A stretch of 44,126 nt of DNA from DATAVB01 sp040414495 (GCA_040414495.1 JBEDUI010000041.1:1-44126); one strand, 5' to 3'. Positions 25,033 through 33,930 are shown, numbered from the stretch's first letter. Program-made: numbers and translations. The notes: generated from the letters alone by a model not told the origin.

Positions 25033-25823
25033 ACCCGCTCGCGACCGCGGTATGGCAGCGCCGCCCGCAGACCGATCTGACCATTGTGGACGCCCACGCG
25101 CATGGCGGCCCGTACAGCCTTTTCTACATTCCCGATGCCGACGCCGCCTCGATGGTGCGGGTCATGGACCGGTGCGGCGTATCGCGCGCCGTTCTGTCGA
25201 CCAACCTGGCGATCCAGCTCGACGCGAGCGCCGGCAACGAGGCCACCGCTGCCGCGCTATCAGCGCATCCGGGCCGCCTGCTGGGATATGTGACCATCAA
25301 TCCGTGGCAGGATCCCGAATCCGAGGTGGCACGCTGGGCCGACGATCCACGGTTCGCTGGGTTCAAGCTGCATCCGGATCTACACACGTATCCCTTGACC
25401 GGCGCCCGGTATGCATCGGTCTGGGAATTCGCCGAGCGCACCGGCGCACCGGTATTGACCCACACATCGGCGCACTCGGCCTACAACGACCCCAGGATGG
25501 TGGAAAAGGTCGCCGACGCCCACCCGAAGGCGATAATTCTGGCCGGCCATGCCGGCGCCGGTCAGCCCGGTTTCGACGCCGCGACCGAGGTGGCTGCTCG
25601 GCATCCGAATGTGGTGCTCGAGTTGTGTGGATCGTTTGGGCACGGACAGATCATCGAGCGGATGGTGGACGCGGTCGGATCGCGCCAGGTCGTATTCGGC
25701 TCGGATTTTCCGTTCATCGACCTGCGCTTTTCCCTGGGCCGGGTACTTTTCGCGCGGTTGAGCGAATCGGACCGGGCCGCGGTGCTCGGCGGTACCATCA
25801 CCCGTCTGCTGGACTGGAGGTAG
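25029..25823 (+). CDS. Amidohydrolase-2 family hydrolase (metal site intact), pair A
   Basis: A 264-residue TIM-barrel hydrolase of the amidohydrolase-2 family (PF04909). Metal ligands are in place: DAHAHGG (His23, His25) on strand 1, LTHTSAHS and ILAGHAGAG later, and FGSDFPF with the catalytic Asp. FKLHPD supplies the conserved Lys region. Family members include sugar lactonases and decarboxylases, so opening of a sugar lactone produced by the neighbouring dehydrogenase is plausible but inferred. The start overlaps the stop of the ligand-less paralogue (ATGA). The regulator gene begins 77 bases downstream. Confidence 0.88.
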   Translation: MNPLATAVWQRRPQTDLTIVDAHAHGGPYSLFYIPDADAASMVRVMDRCGVSRAVLSTNLAIQLDASAGNEATAAALSAHPGRLLGYVTINPWQDPESEVARWADDPRFAGFKLHPDLHTYPLTGARYASVWEFAERTGAPVLTHTSAHSAYNDPRMVEKVADAHPKAIILAGHAGAGQPGFDAATEVAARHPNVVLELCGSFGHGQIIERMVDAVGSRQVVFGSDFPFIDLRFSLGRVLFARLSESDRAAVLGGTITRLLDWR

Positions 25824-25900
25824 TTCGGCCGGGTCGTACCATCGGGTCGTCAGCATCGTCAGGGCTGACAGCAATAGCGCCGCCAGCGAATGGAGTCGAT

Positions 25901-27271
25901 GTGGTTGCCGCAGTTCGATCGGAGGCACGTTCCCAGATCGTCGTCGGCGTGGTCGGCTCCCGGGACCTGGTGGAACGGATTCTGTTGCTCGGCGGCGACG
26001 ACACCGCGCACGACTGGCGGCTCGTCGGCGCCTCGCATTCCAACGAGCGCGAGACGTACGAGACCTTCCGTAAGATCGAGGGAAATATCGACGTCGTGCT
26101 CTTCACCGGGCCGCTGCAATACGATATCGCCAGTCAGGCCGGTGAGCTTCTCGTTCCCGCGACCTATGTTCCGGTCAGCGGCGCCTCACTGTATTCCAGC
26201 CTGCTGCGTGGCGTTCTGGCCCACGACTGCGACCCGGCCCGGGTGAGCATCGACTCGATCGCACCGACCGACGTCGAGGAAGCGTACACCGAGATCGGGG
26301 TCGACATTTCCGGCGTACATACGTTGGAGTACAAGCGACCGGAATCGGCCCGGGAATTCTTCGCGTTCCACGAAAAGCTTTACCGGCAACGCAAAACCAC
26401 CGCCGCGCTCACCACCGTCCGGTCGGTGGCGCAACAGCTGCACAAGGCCGGAATTCCCGCGCTGCGCATGCTGCCGACCGCGAACACGTTACGCACCGCG
26501 GTGAATACCGCTGCCCTGCTGGGGACCGGGAGCCGCCTGGAGGAGGGTCAGATCGCGATCGTCATGGTCGAAGTGGCCGCCTCGGCGCGACCGGGCCGGT
26601 CCGGTCCGAGCAACTACTGGCAACAGGAGTTGAAACTCTCGCTGCACAAGGCACTTCTGGCCGACGCGCGGCGAATGGGCGCCACCGTCATACCGCGCGA
26701 CGAGAACGGTTACGTGGTGACCGTGACGCTGGGATCATTGGCGCAGGCCACCGACGGGCTCCGTGCGGCGCCATTCCTGGACCGCGTGCGCACGGAGCTG
26801 GGGCTCGCCGTCGAGGTCGGTGTCGGGTTAGGCCGCACCGCCCGGGATGCCGAGGCGCACGCGCTCGTGGCGGTCGAAAAAGCCCGCGCCGCCGACGCCA
26901 CCGCCGCATATCTGGTCGGCGCGGACGGCGCAGTGTCCACATTGCCATCGCGGCCGCACCGCAAAACGCCCGACCTGGAACCGATTCCGGATTCGAAAGG
27001 GCTGGACATCCTGCGCCGGCTGGCCCGCGAATTGCCGAACGAGGGCTCCGGGCCAACCGTGGTCGATGCTGACACCGTGGCCGAAGTTCTCGGTGTGACC
27101 GCGCGCAGCGCCCGCCGGACACTGGCGAGCCTGGCCGAGGGCGGGCTGGTCTGGCCGATGCCCGCCGTCCGGTCGGCCCAGGCCGGTCGGCCCCGCCAGG
27201 CCTATCGGCTGGTGGTGGAGAAAATTCCTACGGAAGAAATCACCGATCAGCCGAATTCCAGCCGGCGCTAA
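25901..27271 (+). CDS. Putative transcriptional regulator: sensor domain, GGDEF-like palm, winged helix
   Basis: A 456-residue protein of unusual architecture. Residues 1-165 form an alpha/beta sensor-like domain (QIVVGVVGSRDLVERILLL, NIDVVLFTGPLQYDIA). Residues about 217-340 look like a degenerate GGDEF/palm domain: IAIVMVEVA, then ALLADARRMGATVIPRDENGYVVTV and VEVGVGLGRTARDAEAHALVAVEKARA, a pattern also seen in archaeal GTP cyclohydrolase III and PucR/CdaR-type regulators. No intact GGDEF motif is present. Residues about 368-440 form a winged helix (VDADTVAEVLGVTARSARRTLASLAEGGLV). The GTG at 25901 follows TGGAG; the longer open frame upstream is the shadow of the previous gene. It is the best candidate to bind the GTCCGTWA sites, possibly gated by a nucleotide. 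Confidence 0.72.
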   Translation: MVAAVRSEARSQIVVGVVGSRDLVERILLLGGDDTAHDWRLVGASHSNERETYETFRKIEGNIDVVLFTGPLQYDIASQAGELLVPATYVPVSGASLYSSLLRGVLAHDCDPARVSIDSIAPTDVEEAYTEIGVDISGVHTLEYKRPESAREFFAFHEKLYRQRKTTAALTTVRSVAQQLHKAGIPALRMLPTANTLRTAVNTAALLGTGSRLEEGQIAIVMVEVAASARPGRSGPSNYWQQELKLSLHKALLADARRMGATVIPRDENGYVVTVTLGSLAQATDGLRAAPFLDRVRTELGLAVEVGVGLGRTARDAEAHALVAVEKARAADATAAYLVGADGAVSTLPSRPHRKTPDLEPIPDSKGLDILRRLARELPNEGSGPTVVDADTVAEVLGVTARSARRTLASLAEGGLVWPMPAVRSAQAGRPRQAYRLVVEKIPTEEITDQPNSSRR

Positions 27272-27320
27272 GACATTCACCCGGAATCAGAATTGCCTTT
27301 TCGTAAATGTTTCAAATCTA

Positions 27321-27351
27321 TTGACCGTCACGCATGGATGCCCCGTACCGT
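27321..27351 (+). promoter_or_regulatory. Candidate leaderless promoter of the class III aminotransferase
   Basis: TTGACC (27321-27326), a 19-base spacer and TACCGT (27346-27351) are followed after six bases by the ATG at 27358. No Shine-Dalgarno sequence is present, so translation probably starts on the 5' end of the transcript. Confidence 0.55.
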
Positions 27352-27357
27352 AGGCAT

Positions 27358-28653
27358 ATGAGCCGTAATCTGGACCGAAGCAGTGATCTTTACGCGACGG
27401 CGCAGCGGTATTTGGCCGGCGGTGTTTCCAGCGATGCGCGGCGCATGCCGGGTGTGCCACTGTACGTCGATCACGCGGCCGGAAGCCGGCTGTGGGATGC
27501 CGACGGAAATTGCTACGTCGACTACGTTCTGGGCCAGGGTCCGGCCATTCTCGGGCACTGTCCACCCGCGATAACGGACGCGATAACCCAGCAGGTTCAC
27601 CGTGGCATCGTTTATTCGGCCCAGCACGCGAGCGAGGTGGCCGTCGCGGAGTTGCTGTGCCGGATGGTGCCGGCGGCCGAGCGGGTCCGGTTCAATACGG
27701 TCGGCTCCGAGGCGGTGCACGCCGCGCTTCGACTGGCGCGCGGGCACACCGGTCGGGCCAAGATTCTCAAATTCGAGGGGCATTACCACGGCTGGTTCGA
27801 CCCGGTGCTCTACAGCGTGCACCCGGACCTGACCGTCGCCGGGCCGGCGGAGCATCCCATCCTGGTTCCCGGATCCATTGGTCAGGCACCGGCCCCGGAT
27901 CTCCTTCTGGCCCCGTGGAATAACAGCGAGGCCCTGGCGCGGATACTGGCCGACAACGCCGGTCAGGTTGCCGCCGTCGTCATGGAACCGGTGCTGTGCA
28001 ATACCGGATCGATCCTGCCTGATCCTGGATATCTGGCCGAAGTGCAGCAGTTGTGCGCCGAACACGGGTGCCTGCTGATCTTTGACGAAATCATCACCGG
28101 ATTCCGGCTGGCTGCCGGCGGTGCTCAGGAATACCTCGGGGTCACGCCCGACCTCGCGGTTTTCGGCAAGGCGATGGCAGGCGGAATGCCGGTCTCGGCA
28201 CTGGTCGGCCGGGCCGCGATCATGGACGACATCTCCACCGGAAAGGTCGCTCACGCCGGGACGTTCAACGCCCACCCGGTCTGCATGGCCGCTGCCGCGG
28301 CGACATTGACCATTTTGGACGAACAACGCGACGAGCTATACGACCGGCTCTACGCCATGGGCCGGCGGCTGATGACAGGACTGTCCACGGCGGCGGCGAA
28401 ATCCGGCGTACCGCTGCTGGTCGACGGGCCGGGACCGGTCTTCCAGACCTATCTCGGCGCACCAGACCCAGTCCGGGATTATCGGGATTTCGCCGCCACC
28501 GACCGGGCCATGATGACCCGGCTGCATACCGAATTGCTCGACCGCGGGGTCAACATGGTGCCCCGCGGCCTGTGGTTCCTCTCCACCGCGCACACCGAGG
28601 ACGACATCGAGGAGACCATCGCCGCGGCAACCGACGCATTCGCCGCTCTATAG
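27358..28653 (+). CDS. Class III PLP aminotransferase, glutamate-1-semialdehyde aminomutase-like
   Basis: A 431-residue PLP enzyme of the class III family, closest in pattern to glutamate-1-semialdehyde 2,1-aminomutase. Landmarks are NTVGSEAVHAALRLAR (phosphate-binding loop), EGHYHGWFD, IFDEIITGFR with Asp243 for the PLP nitrogen, and FGKAMAGGMPVSA with the Schiff-base Lys271. Because it sits beside sugar genes and carries no heme-pathway neighbours, it more likely transaminates a keto sugar or related carbonyl than makes 5-aminolevulinate. Start 27358 is preferred over 27334 because of the promoter spacing. It overlaps the convergent dehydrogenase gene by six bases. Confidence 0.85.
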   Translation: MSRNLDRSSDLYATAQRYLAGGVSSDARRMPGVPLYVDHAAGSRLWDADGNCYVDYVLGQGPAILGHCPPAITDAITQQVHRGIVYSAQHASEVAVAELLCRMVPAAERVRFNTVGSEAVHAALRLARGHTGRAKILKFEGHYHGWFDPVLYSVHPDLTVAGPAEHPILVPGSIGQAPAPDLLLAPWNNSEALARILADNAGQVAAVVMEPVLCNTGSILPDPGYLAEVQQLCAEHGCLLIFDEIITGFRLAAGGAQEYLGVTPDLAVFGKAMAGGMPVSALVGRAAIMDDISTGKVAHAGTFNAHPVCMAAAAATLTILDEQRDELYDRLYAMGRRLMTGLSTAAAKSGVPLLVDGPGPVFQTYLGAPDPVRDYRDFAATDRAMMTRLHTELLDRGVNMVPRGLWFLSTAHTEDDIEETIAAATDAFAAL

Positions 28654-29676
28654 GCGGACGGGCTCCCCACCACGACGAACGGATTCATAGACACCGAGCA
28701 CCAACCCGAGCGCCCGGCGACCGTCCGCTGTGGTCACCTGTGGAGTTCGGTTGTTCTGTACGGCATCGACGAAGTCCCGGTATTGGGCCAGATGGGCTCC
28801 GTCCACATCGAGCGTCAGGCCCTCCATCTCCGCCACATCAACGTGATTCGCCGAATCGGCCCCGCCGGCCGGCTCACCGTCCATTGTGTGCAGATATTCC
28901 AGCCGTTCCCGTTCGATGAGAGCCAGGCCGCGATCGCCGTTGACCAAAAGCCGCACCGTCCGGCCCGGATATGCCGCCGTGGTGGCGGTTATCGTGCCGA
29001 TCGCGCCGCTCTCAAAGCGAACGGTGGCCGCCACCGTGTCCTCGACCTCGATCCGCTCGTGGGCCAACATGTCGCCGAACGCCGTCACCTCCACGGGTTT
29101 GCCGAGCATCCAGATCAACAGGTCGACCGCGTGAACGCCCTGGTTCATCAGCGCACCGCCGCCGTCCTGCGACCACGTGCCCCGCCAGCCGCCGGAGTCG
29201 TAATATTCCTGCGACCGCCAGAACGTCGACTCGACAATGCCGGACGTCACCCGCCCCAGCGACCCAGCCACGACCGCGTCGTGCACGCGTCGCGGTGCCG
29301 GTTGAAAACGCCGCTGGCTGATCACCGTCACTGTCTTGCCGGAACGTTTTTCGGCTTCGATAACCCGGTCGGCCGCGGCCAACGTAATATCGATCGGCTT
29401 TTCGATCAGAACGTGCTTTCCCGCATCCAGTGCCTGCACCGCCGCATCCGCGTGGCTCCCGCTGGGCAGGCACACGCTCACCGCGTCGATGTCATCGCGG
29501 GTCAGCAGCTCATCGATGCTGCTCAGCGCATCGATCTTGTGCCTTTCGGCGATGACCTTTGCCCGCTGTGGATCGGAATCCACCACCGCGGCGAGCTCAG
29601 CACTGCCCGCCATCGACTCGAGCAACCGAGCATGCAGCGTACCGATGACGCCACAACCGAGCAATCCAAACCGCAC
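28648..29676 (-). CDS. Gfo/Idh/MocA family oxidoreductase
   Basis: A 342-residue dehydrogenase with an intact Rossmann loop (GLLGCGVIGTLHARLL) and EKP motif (VLIEKPIDITL). GGGALMNQGVHAVDLLIWMLG matches the substrate-domain signature with the catalytic His. The GTG start follows GGAGATGG. It is the last gene of the lplBC-type permease operon, 34 bases after the second permease, so its substrate is likely the imported sugar or cyclitol. Members of this family oxidise or reduce hydroxyl groups of sugars, sugar phosphates and inositols. Confidence 0.9.
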   Translation of the reverse strand: MRFGLLGCGVIGTLHARLLESMAGSAELAAVVDSDPQRAKVIAERHKIDALSSIDELLTRDDIDAVSVCLPSGSHADAAVQALDAGKHVLIEKPIDITLAAADRVIEAEKRSGKTVTVISQRRFQPAPRRVHDAVVAGSLGRVTSGIVESTFWRSQEYYDSGGWRGTWSQDGGGALMNQGVHAVDLLIWMLGKPVEVTAFGDMLAHERIEVEDTVAATVRFESGAIGTITATTAAYPGRTVRLLVNGDRGLALIERERLEYLHTMDGEPAGGADSANHVDVAEMEGLTLDVDGAHLAQYRDFVDAVQNNRTPQVTTADGRRALGLVLGVYESVRRGGEPVRL

Positions 29677-29710
29677 AGCTACCCATCTCCGTCCATAGTG
29701 GCCCGACCTG

Positions 29711-30655
29711 CTATCCCTTCACCGCACCGAGCATGACACCCTTGGTGAAATGCCGCTGGATGAACGGATAGACGACCGCTATCGGCACCAGCGAAATCAC
29801 CAGGATCGCCATCTGCAGCGATGGCTGTGGCGGAAGCGCGGTGCCGACCGAGAGCTGGTCGACGGTGAGCGAGGAATTGTTGACGACATACGACCGCAAC
29901 ACCAACTGCAGCGGCCATTTCGAATTGTCACTCAGATACAGCAATGCGTTGAAGAACGCATTCCAGTAACTCACGGCGTAGAAAAGCCCAACGACCGCGA
30001 GCACCGCTTTCGAGAGTGGGAGCACGATCCGGAACAGCGTCGACAGTTCACCGGCGCCGTCGATTCGGGCCGCGTCCAGCAGTTCCTGCGGCAGATCCAT
30101 GAAGAACGCCCGGACCACGATCACATTGAAGCCGCTGACCATCACCGGCAGAATCAGCGACCAGTACGAATTGAGCAGATGCAGTTCCTTGACCATCAGG
30201 TACGACGGGATAATGCCGGGCGTGAACAGCAGGGTGAACAACACCGCCAACAGCATCGGCTTGCTGGCGAACGATCCGGGCCGGGACAGCGAATACGCCA
30301 ACAATGACGTGCAGGTCAGCGACAATGTCGTGCCAACAATGGTGACCAGAAGCGACACCACCAGCGCCCGGCTGACCACACCGCCGTCCAGGATCGCGCG
30401 ATAGGCGTTCAGGTTCGGGTGATGCGGCCACAGCACCAGCCCGCCGGCCGAGTTGACCTGATTGGCGTCGGCCAGGCTGGTCGCGATCACGGCCACGAAC
30501 GGCCCGATGACCGCGACGCAACACACCAACAGGAGCAGACCCTTGAACAGCCGGACCGGCCACGGGGGCACCACAATTCCGCGCGTCTGGCGGGGTTTTC
30601 CGGCCGGGCGGCGGGCACCGGCCCACCGCGGCACCGCTGACGTGGAGGCGCTCAT
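29711..30655 (-). CDS. ABC transporter permease, LplC type
   Basis: A 314-residue inner-membrane permease. After a basic N-terminus come six helices (GLLLLVCCVAVIGPFVAVIATSLA first). The EAA loop is LLDAARIDGAGELSTLFRIVLPLS and the C-terminus HFTKGVMLGAVKG is typical of LplC/YtcP-type subunits, which pair with LplB proteins in import of complex saccharides, such as plant cell-wall oligomers. The ATG overlaps the stop of the upstream LplB-type gene (ATGA). No solute-binding protein gene accompanies the pair. Confidence 0.9.
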   Translation of the reverse strand: MSASTSAVPRWAGARRPAGKPRQTRGIVVPPWPVRLFKGLLLLVCCVAVIGPFVAVIATSLADANQVNSAGGLVLWPHHPNLNAYRAILDGGVVSRALVVSLLVTIVGTTLSLTCTSLLAYSLSRPGSFASKPMLLAVLFTLLFTPGIIPSYLMVKELHLLNSYWSLILPVMVSGFNVIVVRAFFMDLPQELLDAARIDGAGELSTLFRIVLPLSKAVLAVVGLFYAVSYWNAFFNALLYLSDNSKWPLQLVLRSYVVNNSSLTVDQLSVGTALPPQPSLQMAILVISLVPIAVVYPFIQRHFTKGVMLGAVKG

Positions 30656-31632
30656 GATTGGTAGATACCTCGCTCTCCGAAAGCATGTGCCAATTTGTTT
30701 GCGCCCAGAACCAGAATTACGCCGAGCACGCCCTTCACCAGCCCGACCGCGGCTGCGGTGCCCCAGCTGCCCGCGAGCACGCCGTTGTTGTAGACGTAGG
30801 TGTCCAGCACCTCGCTGGTCTGCGTACCCACCGCCGGTTGCTGCAGCACGATCTGCTCGAACCCTACGGTGAGAATGTCACCGAGCCGCAGGATCAACAG
30901 CAGGATGATGACCGGCCGGATTCCGGGCAACGTGACATGCCACAATTGGCGCCACCGCGATGCGCCATCGACACCGGACGCTTCGTAGAGCTGAATGTCT
31001 ATTTGCGACAGCGCGGCCAGAAACAGAATGGTCCCCCAGCCGGCGTCCTTCCAGATCACCTGCGCGGTGATGAGCTCCTTGAAGACGCTCGAATTGCCGA
31101 TCAGGTGAATGCCGGAATGGCCGTGCCGCCGCAACCAGTTCGAGAGCAGACCCGCATTGCCGAGCATCTGCTGGAAAATGGCGACCACGATGACCCAGGA
31201 CATGAAGTGCGGCAGGTACAGAATGCTCTGCACCACCCGCTTGAGGCGCTCGGAGAGCAGGCTGTTCAGCATCAGCGCCAGACAGATCGGCACCGGGAAG
31301 ACGAAGACGACCTGCAGTATCGTGATGATGAGCGTATTTTTCAGCGCATTCAGGAACGCCGAGTCGCCGTTGTAAATGATCGAGAAATTACTCAGTCCGC
31401 TCCAGGGCGAGTCCCAGATCCCCAGGTACGGCTGGTAGTCCTTGAACGCGATGACGTTTCCGAGCAGTGGGATGTAGCTGAAAATGAGGATGACGAGCAT
31501 CCCCGGCGCACCGAACAGGAGCAGCCAGCGATCGCGCCGCGCCCGGCTCCGCCAGGACAGCCGTCGTTGCCGCGCCGGGTCGGGCTGCGTTTCCGTACCG
31601 CCCGATCGTGGGATGACTGCATGTGTCGCCAT
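30652..31632 (-). CDS. ABC transporter permease, LplB type
   Basis: A 326-residue inner-membrane permease of the LplB/YtcP-associated type. It begins with a hydrophilic leader, then WLLLFGAPGMLVILIFSYIPLLGNVIAFKDYQPYLGI, a segment diagnostic of LplB subunits. The EAA loop is LYEASGVDGASRWRQLWHVTLPGI. A GGAGG ribosome site precedes the ATG. It is the first gene of a three-gene operon (LplB, LplC, Gfo/Idh/MocA) whose promoter carries a LacI-type operator at 31805-31820. Confidence 0.9.
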   Translation of the reverse strand: MATHAVIPRSGGTETQPDPARQRRLSWRSRARRDRWLLLFGAPGMLVILIFSYIPLLGNVIAFKDYQPYLGIWDSPWSGLSNFSIIYNGDSAFLNALKNTLIITILQVVFVFPVPICLALMLNSLLSERLKRVVQSILYLPHFMSWVIVVAIFQQMLGNAGLLSNWLRRHGHSGIHLIGNSSVFKELITAQVIWKDAGWGTILFLAALSQIDIQLYEASGVDGASRWRQLWHVTLPGIRPVIILLLILRLGDILTVGFEQIVLQQPAVGTQTSEVLDTYVYNNGVLAGSWGTAAAVGLVKGVLGVILVLGANKLAHAFGERGIYQS

Positions 31633-31804
31633 AACGCCTCCGACCAGTCATCGAATTCGGCGGTGATCATGTCCTGCGGTCAGCCACGTGCACATTCCGG
31701 CGGATTGCTCGGACCCACGGCATCACTCCGTTTCGCGTGCGGAGACGGTCGATCGTGGTGCGCCACAGGACCTACCGGGCAGTAACGCCGGTGCTCGGTA
31801 GCCA

Positions 31805-31839
31805 TGCATACGCTTGCATGAGTTGATTAGCGTGTCAAC
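31805..31839 (-). promoter_or_regulatory. Promoter with LacI-type operator for the LplBC operon
   Basis: On the minus strand TTGACA (31834-31839) is followed after 17 bases by AAGCGT (31811-31816). The operator ATGCATACGCTTGCAT at 31805-31820 covers this -10. Its TGCAT ends and ACGCTTGCA half match the other operators of block B, though it is the least symmetric. Confidence 0.6.
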
Positions 31840-31908
31840 CCACGGATTCGGAAACTATTCGGTCGTTCAGCACGCGTTGGGTATCCAGGCTGGGTACGGC
31901 GCGCAGGC

Positions 31909-31959
31909 TTGACAGCGTGCGGCTCCGCCGCCAGCATATTGAGGTGCAAGCGCTTGCAC
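31909..31959 (+). promoter_or_regulatory. Promoter with perfect LacI-type operator for the first DegT gene
   Basis: TTGACA (31909-31914) precedes GCATAT/CATATT (31934-31940) by 19-20 bases. GTGCAAGCGCTTGCAC at 31944-31959 is a perfect 16-bp palindrome placed at the expected start site. The central CG and TGCAAGCGCTTGCA core are the LacI/GalR-family operator type. The remaining part of the 31633-31989 gap shows no gene. Confidence 0.75.
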
Positions 31960-31989
31960 GATCACTCGACATCGACGGCAGGTGCCCGA

Positions 31990-33168
31990 ATGACCCTAGC
32001 GATCGACGGCGGACCAGCAGTGCGCACGCGGCCCTTCACCCGCTGGCCGCCCGCGCCCACACCTGAGCAGCGGACCGCGCTGCTCGACGTTCTCGACTCA
32101 GGGGTCTGGGGATCGCACGAGGGGACCAGAGTACGGGATTTCATTGCGCAATTCAGCGCCCGCCATGGCACGCGTTATGGCGTGGCCGTCACCAACGGCA
32201 CGCTGGGCTTATTGGCGGCGCTGCGCGCCGTTGGGGTGCGCCGCGGCGACGAGGTGATAGTTCCGCCATTCACCTTCGTCGCGACCGCGACCTCGGTATT
32301 ACTGGCCGGCGCGACGCCGGTCTTCGCCGACGTGCAGGCCGAAACCATGATGTTGGACGCGAACTCGGTGGCCGAGCGGCTGACCGAACGCACGAAGGCG
32401 GTCGTCCCGGTGCATCTGGGCGGAGCGGTCGCCGACGTGGACGCCATCCGAGCGGTCGTGCCTACCGGGCTGGCAATTGTCGAAGACGCGGCCCAGGCCC
32501 ACGGCGCGGCATTACGCGGCCGACCGGCCGGGTCGCTCGGCGATATCGGGTCGTTCAGCTTCCAGTCGAGCAAGAACATGAGCGCCGGCGAGGGCGGCGC
32601 GATTGTCACCAACGATGAAGGCATTTATCAGGCGGCGTGGTCGGCGGCCAATGTCGGACGCCGACCGCAAGGTGGTTGGTACGAACATCCGGCGGTGGGC
32701 TGGAATCTGCGACTCACCGAATTCCAGGCCGCGGTACTCACCGGTCAGCTGGACCGGCTGGACGAATGGAACGCGCGCCGGGAGGCGGGCGCGAGCGTGC
32801 TGGCCAGACGGTTGTCCGAAGAGATCGCCGGTTTTCGGGTTTTGCCGACTCCGGAGTCGACCACCACGCATGCCTGGCACCTGGCGCTGATCCGTTACGA
32901 GCCGGCCGAATTCGGCGGGGTGGGCAAGGAACGGCTTGCTGCTGCCGTTGCGGCCGAGGGCATACCGCTGTCGGCTGCTTATCCGCTGCTGCACCAGGAT
33001 CCGGCGATTCGGGCCGAGTCCGGTCGGGATGACGATATGCATTGTGCGGTCGCCGAGGAATTCGGTCCCCGGACGCTGTGGTTGCCGCAGAACGTGTTGC
33101 TCAGCGACCCGGAGGACCTCGAGGACGTTGTGCGGGCCGTGGCGAAAGTCCAGCACGAACTGAGCTGA
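31990..33168 (+). CDS. DegT/DnrJ/EryC1 family sugar aminotransferase
   Basis: A 392-residue PLP aminotransferase. The opening LAIDGGPAVRTRPFTRWP resembles the subgroup containing scyllo-inosose aminotransferase (StsC) and AHBA synthase (RifK). GVAVTNGTLGLLAAL, VVPVHLGGAVADVD, VEDAAQAHGA (Asp166) and SFQSSKNMSAGEGG (Schiff-base Lys195) are all present, so it should be catalytically active on a keto sugar or keto cyclitol. The frame extends upstream to 31909, but the ATG at 31990 begins the conserved domain and lies after the promoter. It is monocistronic on the plus strand and controlled by a perfect LacI-type palindrome. Confidence 0.9.
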   Translation: MTLAIDGGPAVRTRPFTRWPPAPTPEQRTALLDVLDSGVWGSHEGTRVRDFIAQFSARHGTRYGVAVTNGTLGLLAALRAVGVRRGDEVIVPPFTFVATATSVLLAGATPVFADVQAETMMLDANSVAERLTERTKAVVPVHLGGAVADVDAIRAVVPTGLAIVEDAAQAHGAALRGRPAGSLGDIGSFSFQSSKNMSAGEGGAIVTNDEGIYQAAWSAANVGRRPQGGWYEHPAVGWNLRLTEFQAAVLTGQLDRLDEWNARREAGASVLARRLSEEIAGFRVLPTPESTTTHAWHLALIRYEPAEFGGVGKERLAAAVAAEGIPLSAAYPLLHQDPAIRAESGRDDDMHCAVAEEFGPRTLWLPQNVLLSDPEDLEDVVRAVAKVQHELS

Positions 33169-33930
33169 TCAATTGCCAAGGTTCGCCAACTGATCGTGTA
33201 GGCCGAACAGATCGGCCGCGTTCTTCCAGAACAGCAGCTCCTCCTGCTCACGGGTCGGCGCGGCGTCAGCCACGAGTCCAAACGCGACAGCCGGATCAAT
33301 CAAGGTCGCGTCCGTACCGAACAACAGCTGGCGAATCGGCGCATGGGCCAGCACATGCCGGAAACGCATCGTCTCGGTGAGCGAACAGGACGGTTCGAGA
33401 TACAGCCGGTCGCAGTCCCGCGCCGCCTGCGCCGCCAGATCCCAGCGGTCGGCCCCCATATGCCCCGCCACCACGCGCAGTCGGCTGTTCTGGGCCAACA
33501 GCTCGGGCAGTACGAGAATGTCCGGGCCCCAGGTGTGGATCAAGATCACCACGCCGAATTCGTTCAGCATGGCGAACGTTTCCCGCATCTGCGGCGAATC
33601 GATCGGGCGCAGCGGATATCCAGTGTGGATCTTCACCCCAGACCACAGACCCGAGGGCAGATGCCGGCGCAGATCGGCCGCCGCCGCGTCCGGATCGTTG
33701 GGGTTGACCACGAGATAACCACGCAGCCGCGGTTGCGACTCTAAAATCGGGCTGAGGCGCGCATTGCCGCCGGGCGCGTCGTAGACCACTCCCTCGGCCG
33801 CCGACACCAACTGAATCGTGATGTCGTACGCATCCATCAATCGGATGTTCTCTCGGGCCGTGCCGATATCCATGGCAAAGAACCACGGCCCCCAGTGACC
33901 GTGCACGTCGATGATCGGGTGATCAGCCAC
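33169..33930 (-). CDS. Amidohydrolase-2 family hydrolase (metal site intact), pair B
   Basis: A 253-residue TIM-barrel hydrolase of family PF04909. Metal ligands are present: DVHGHWG (His10, His12), VILIHTWGPD, VVAGHMGADRW, and FGTDATL with the catalytic Asp. GVKIHTGY supplies the conserved Lys region. The start is a GTG eight bases inside the end of the ligand-less paralogue gene, with AAAGGA upstream, so the two are coupled. It is the last gene of a four-gene minus-strand operon (aminotransferase, dehydrogenase, ligand-less paralogue, hydrolase) and may open a lactone or cleave an amide on the product of that dehydrogenase. Confidence 0.87.
   Translation of the reverse strand: MADHPIIDVHGHWGPWFFAMDIGTARENIRLMDAYDITIQLVSAAEGVVYDAPGGNARLSPILESQPRLRGYLVVNPNDPDAAAADLRRHLPSGLWSGVKIHTGYPLRPIDSPQMRETFAMLNEFGVVILIHTWGPDILVLPELLAQNSRLRVVAGHMGADRWDLAAQAARDCDRLYLEPSCSLTETMRFRHVLAHAPIRQLLFGTDATLIDPAVAFGLVADAAPTREQEELLFWKNAADLFGLHDQLANLGN

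Noticed and set aside
25052..25900. Long open frame fusing the intact amidohydrolase region with the regulator at 25901
   Set aside because: The upstream part is a shadow of the amidohydrolase gene in another frame; a ribosome site and GTG at 25901 mark the real start.
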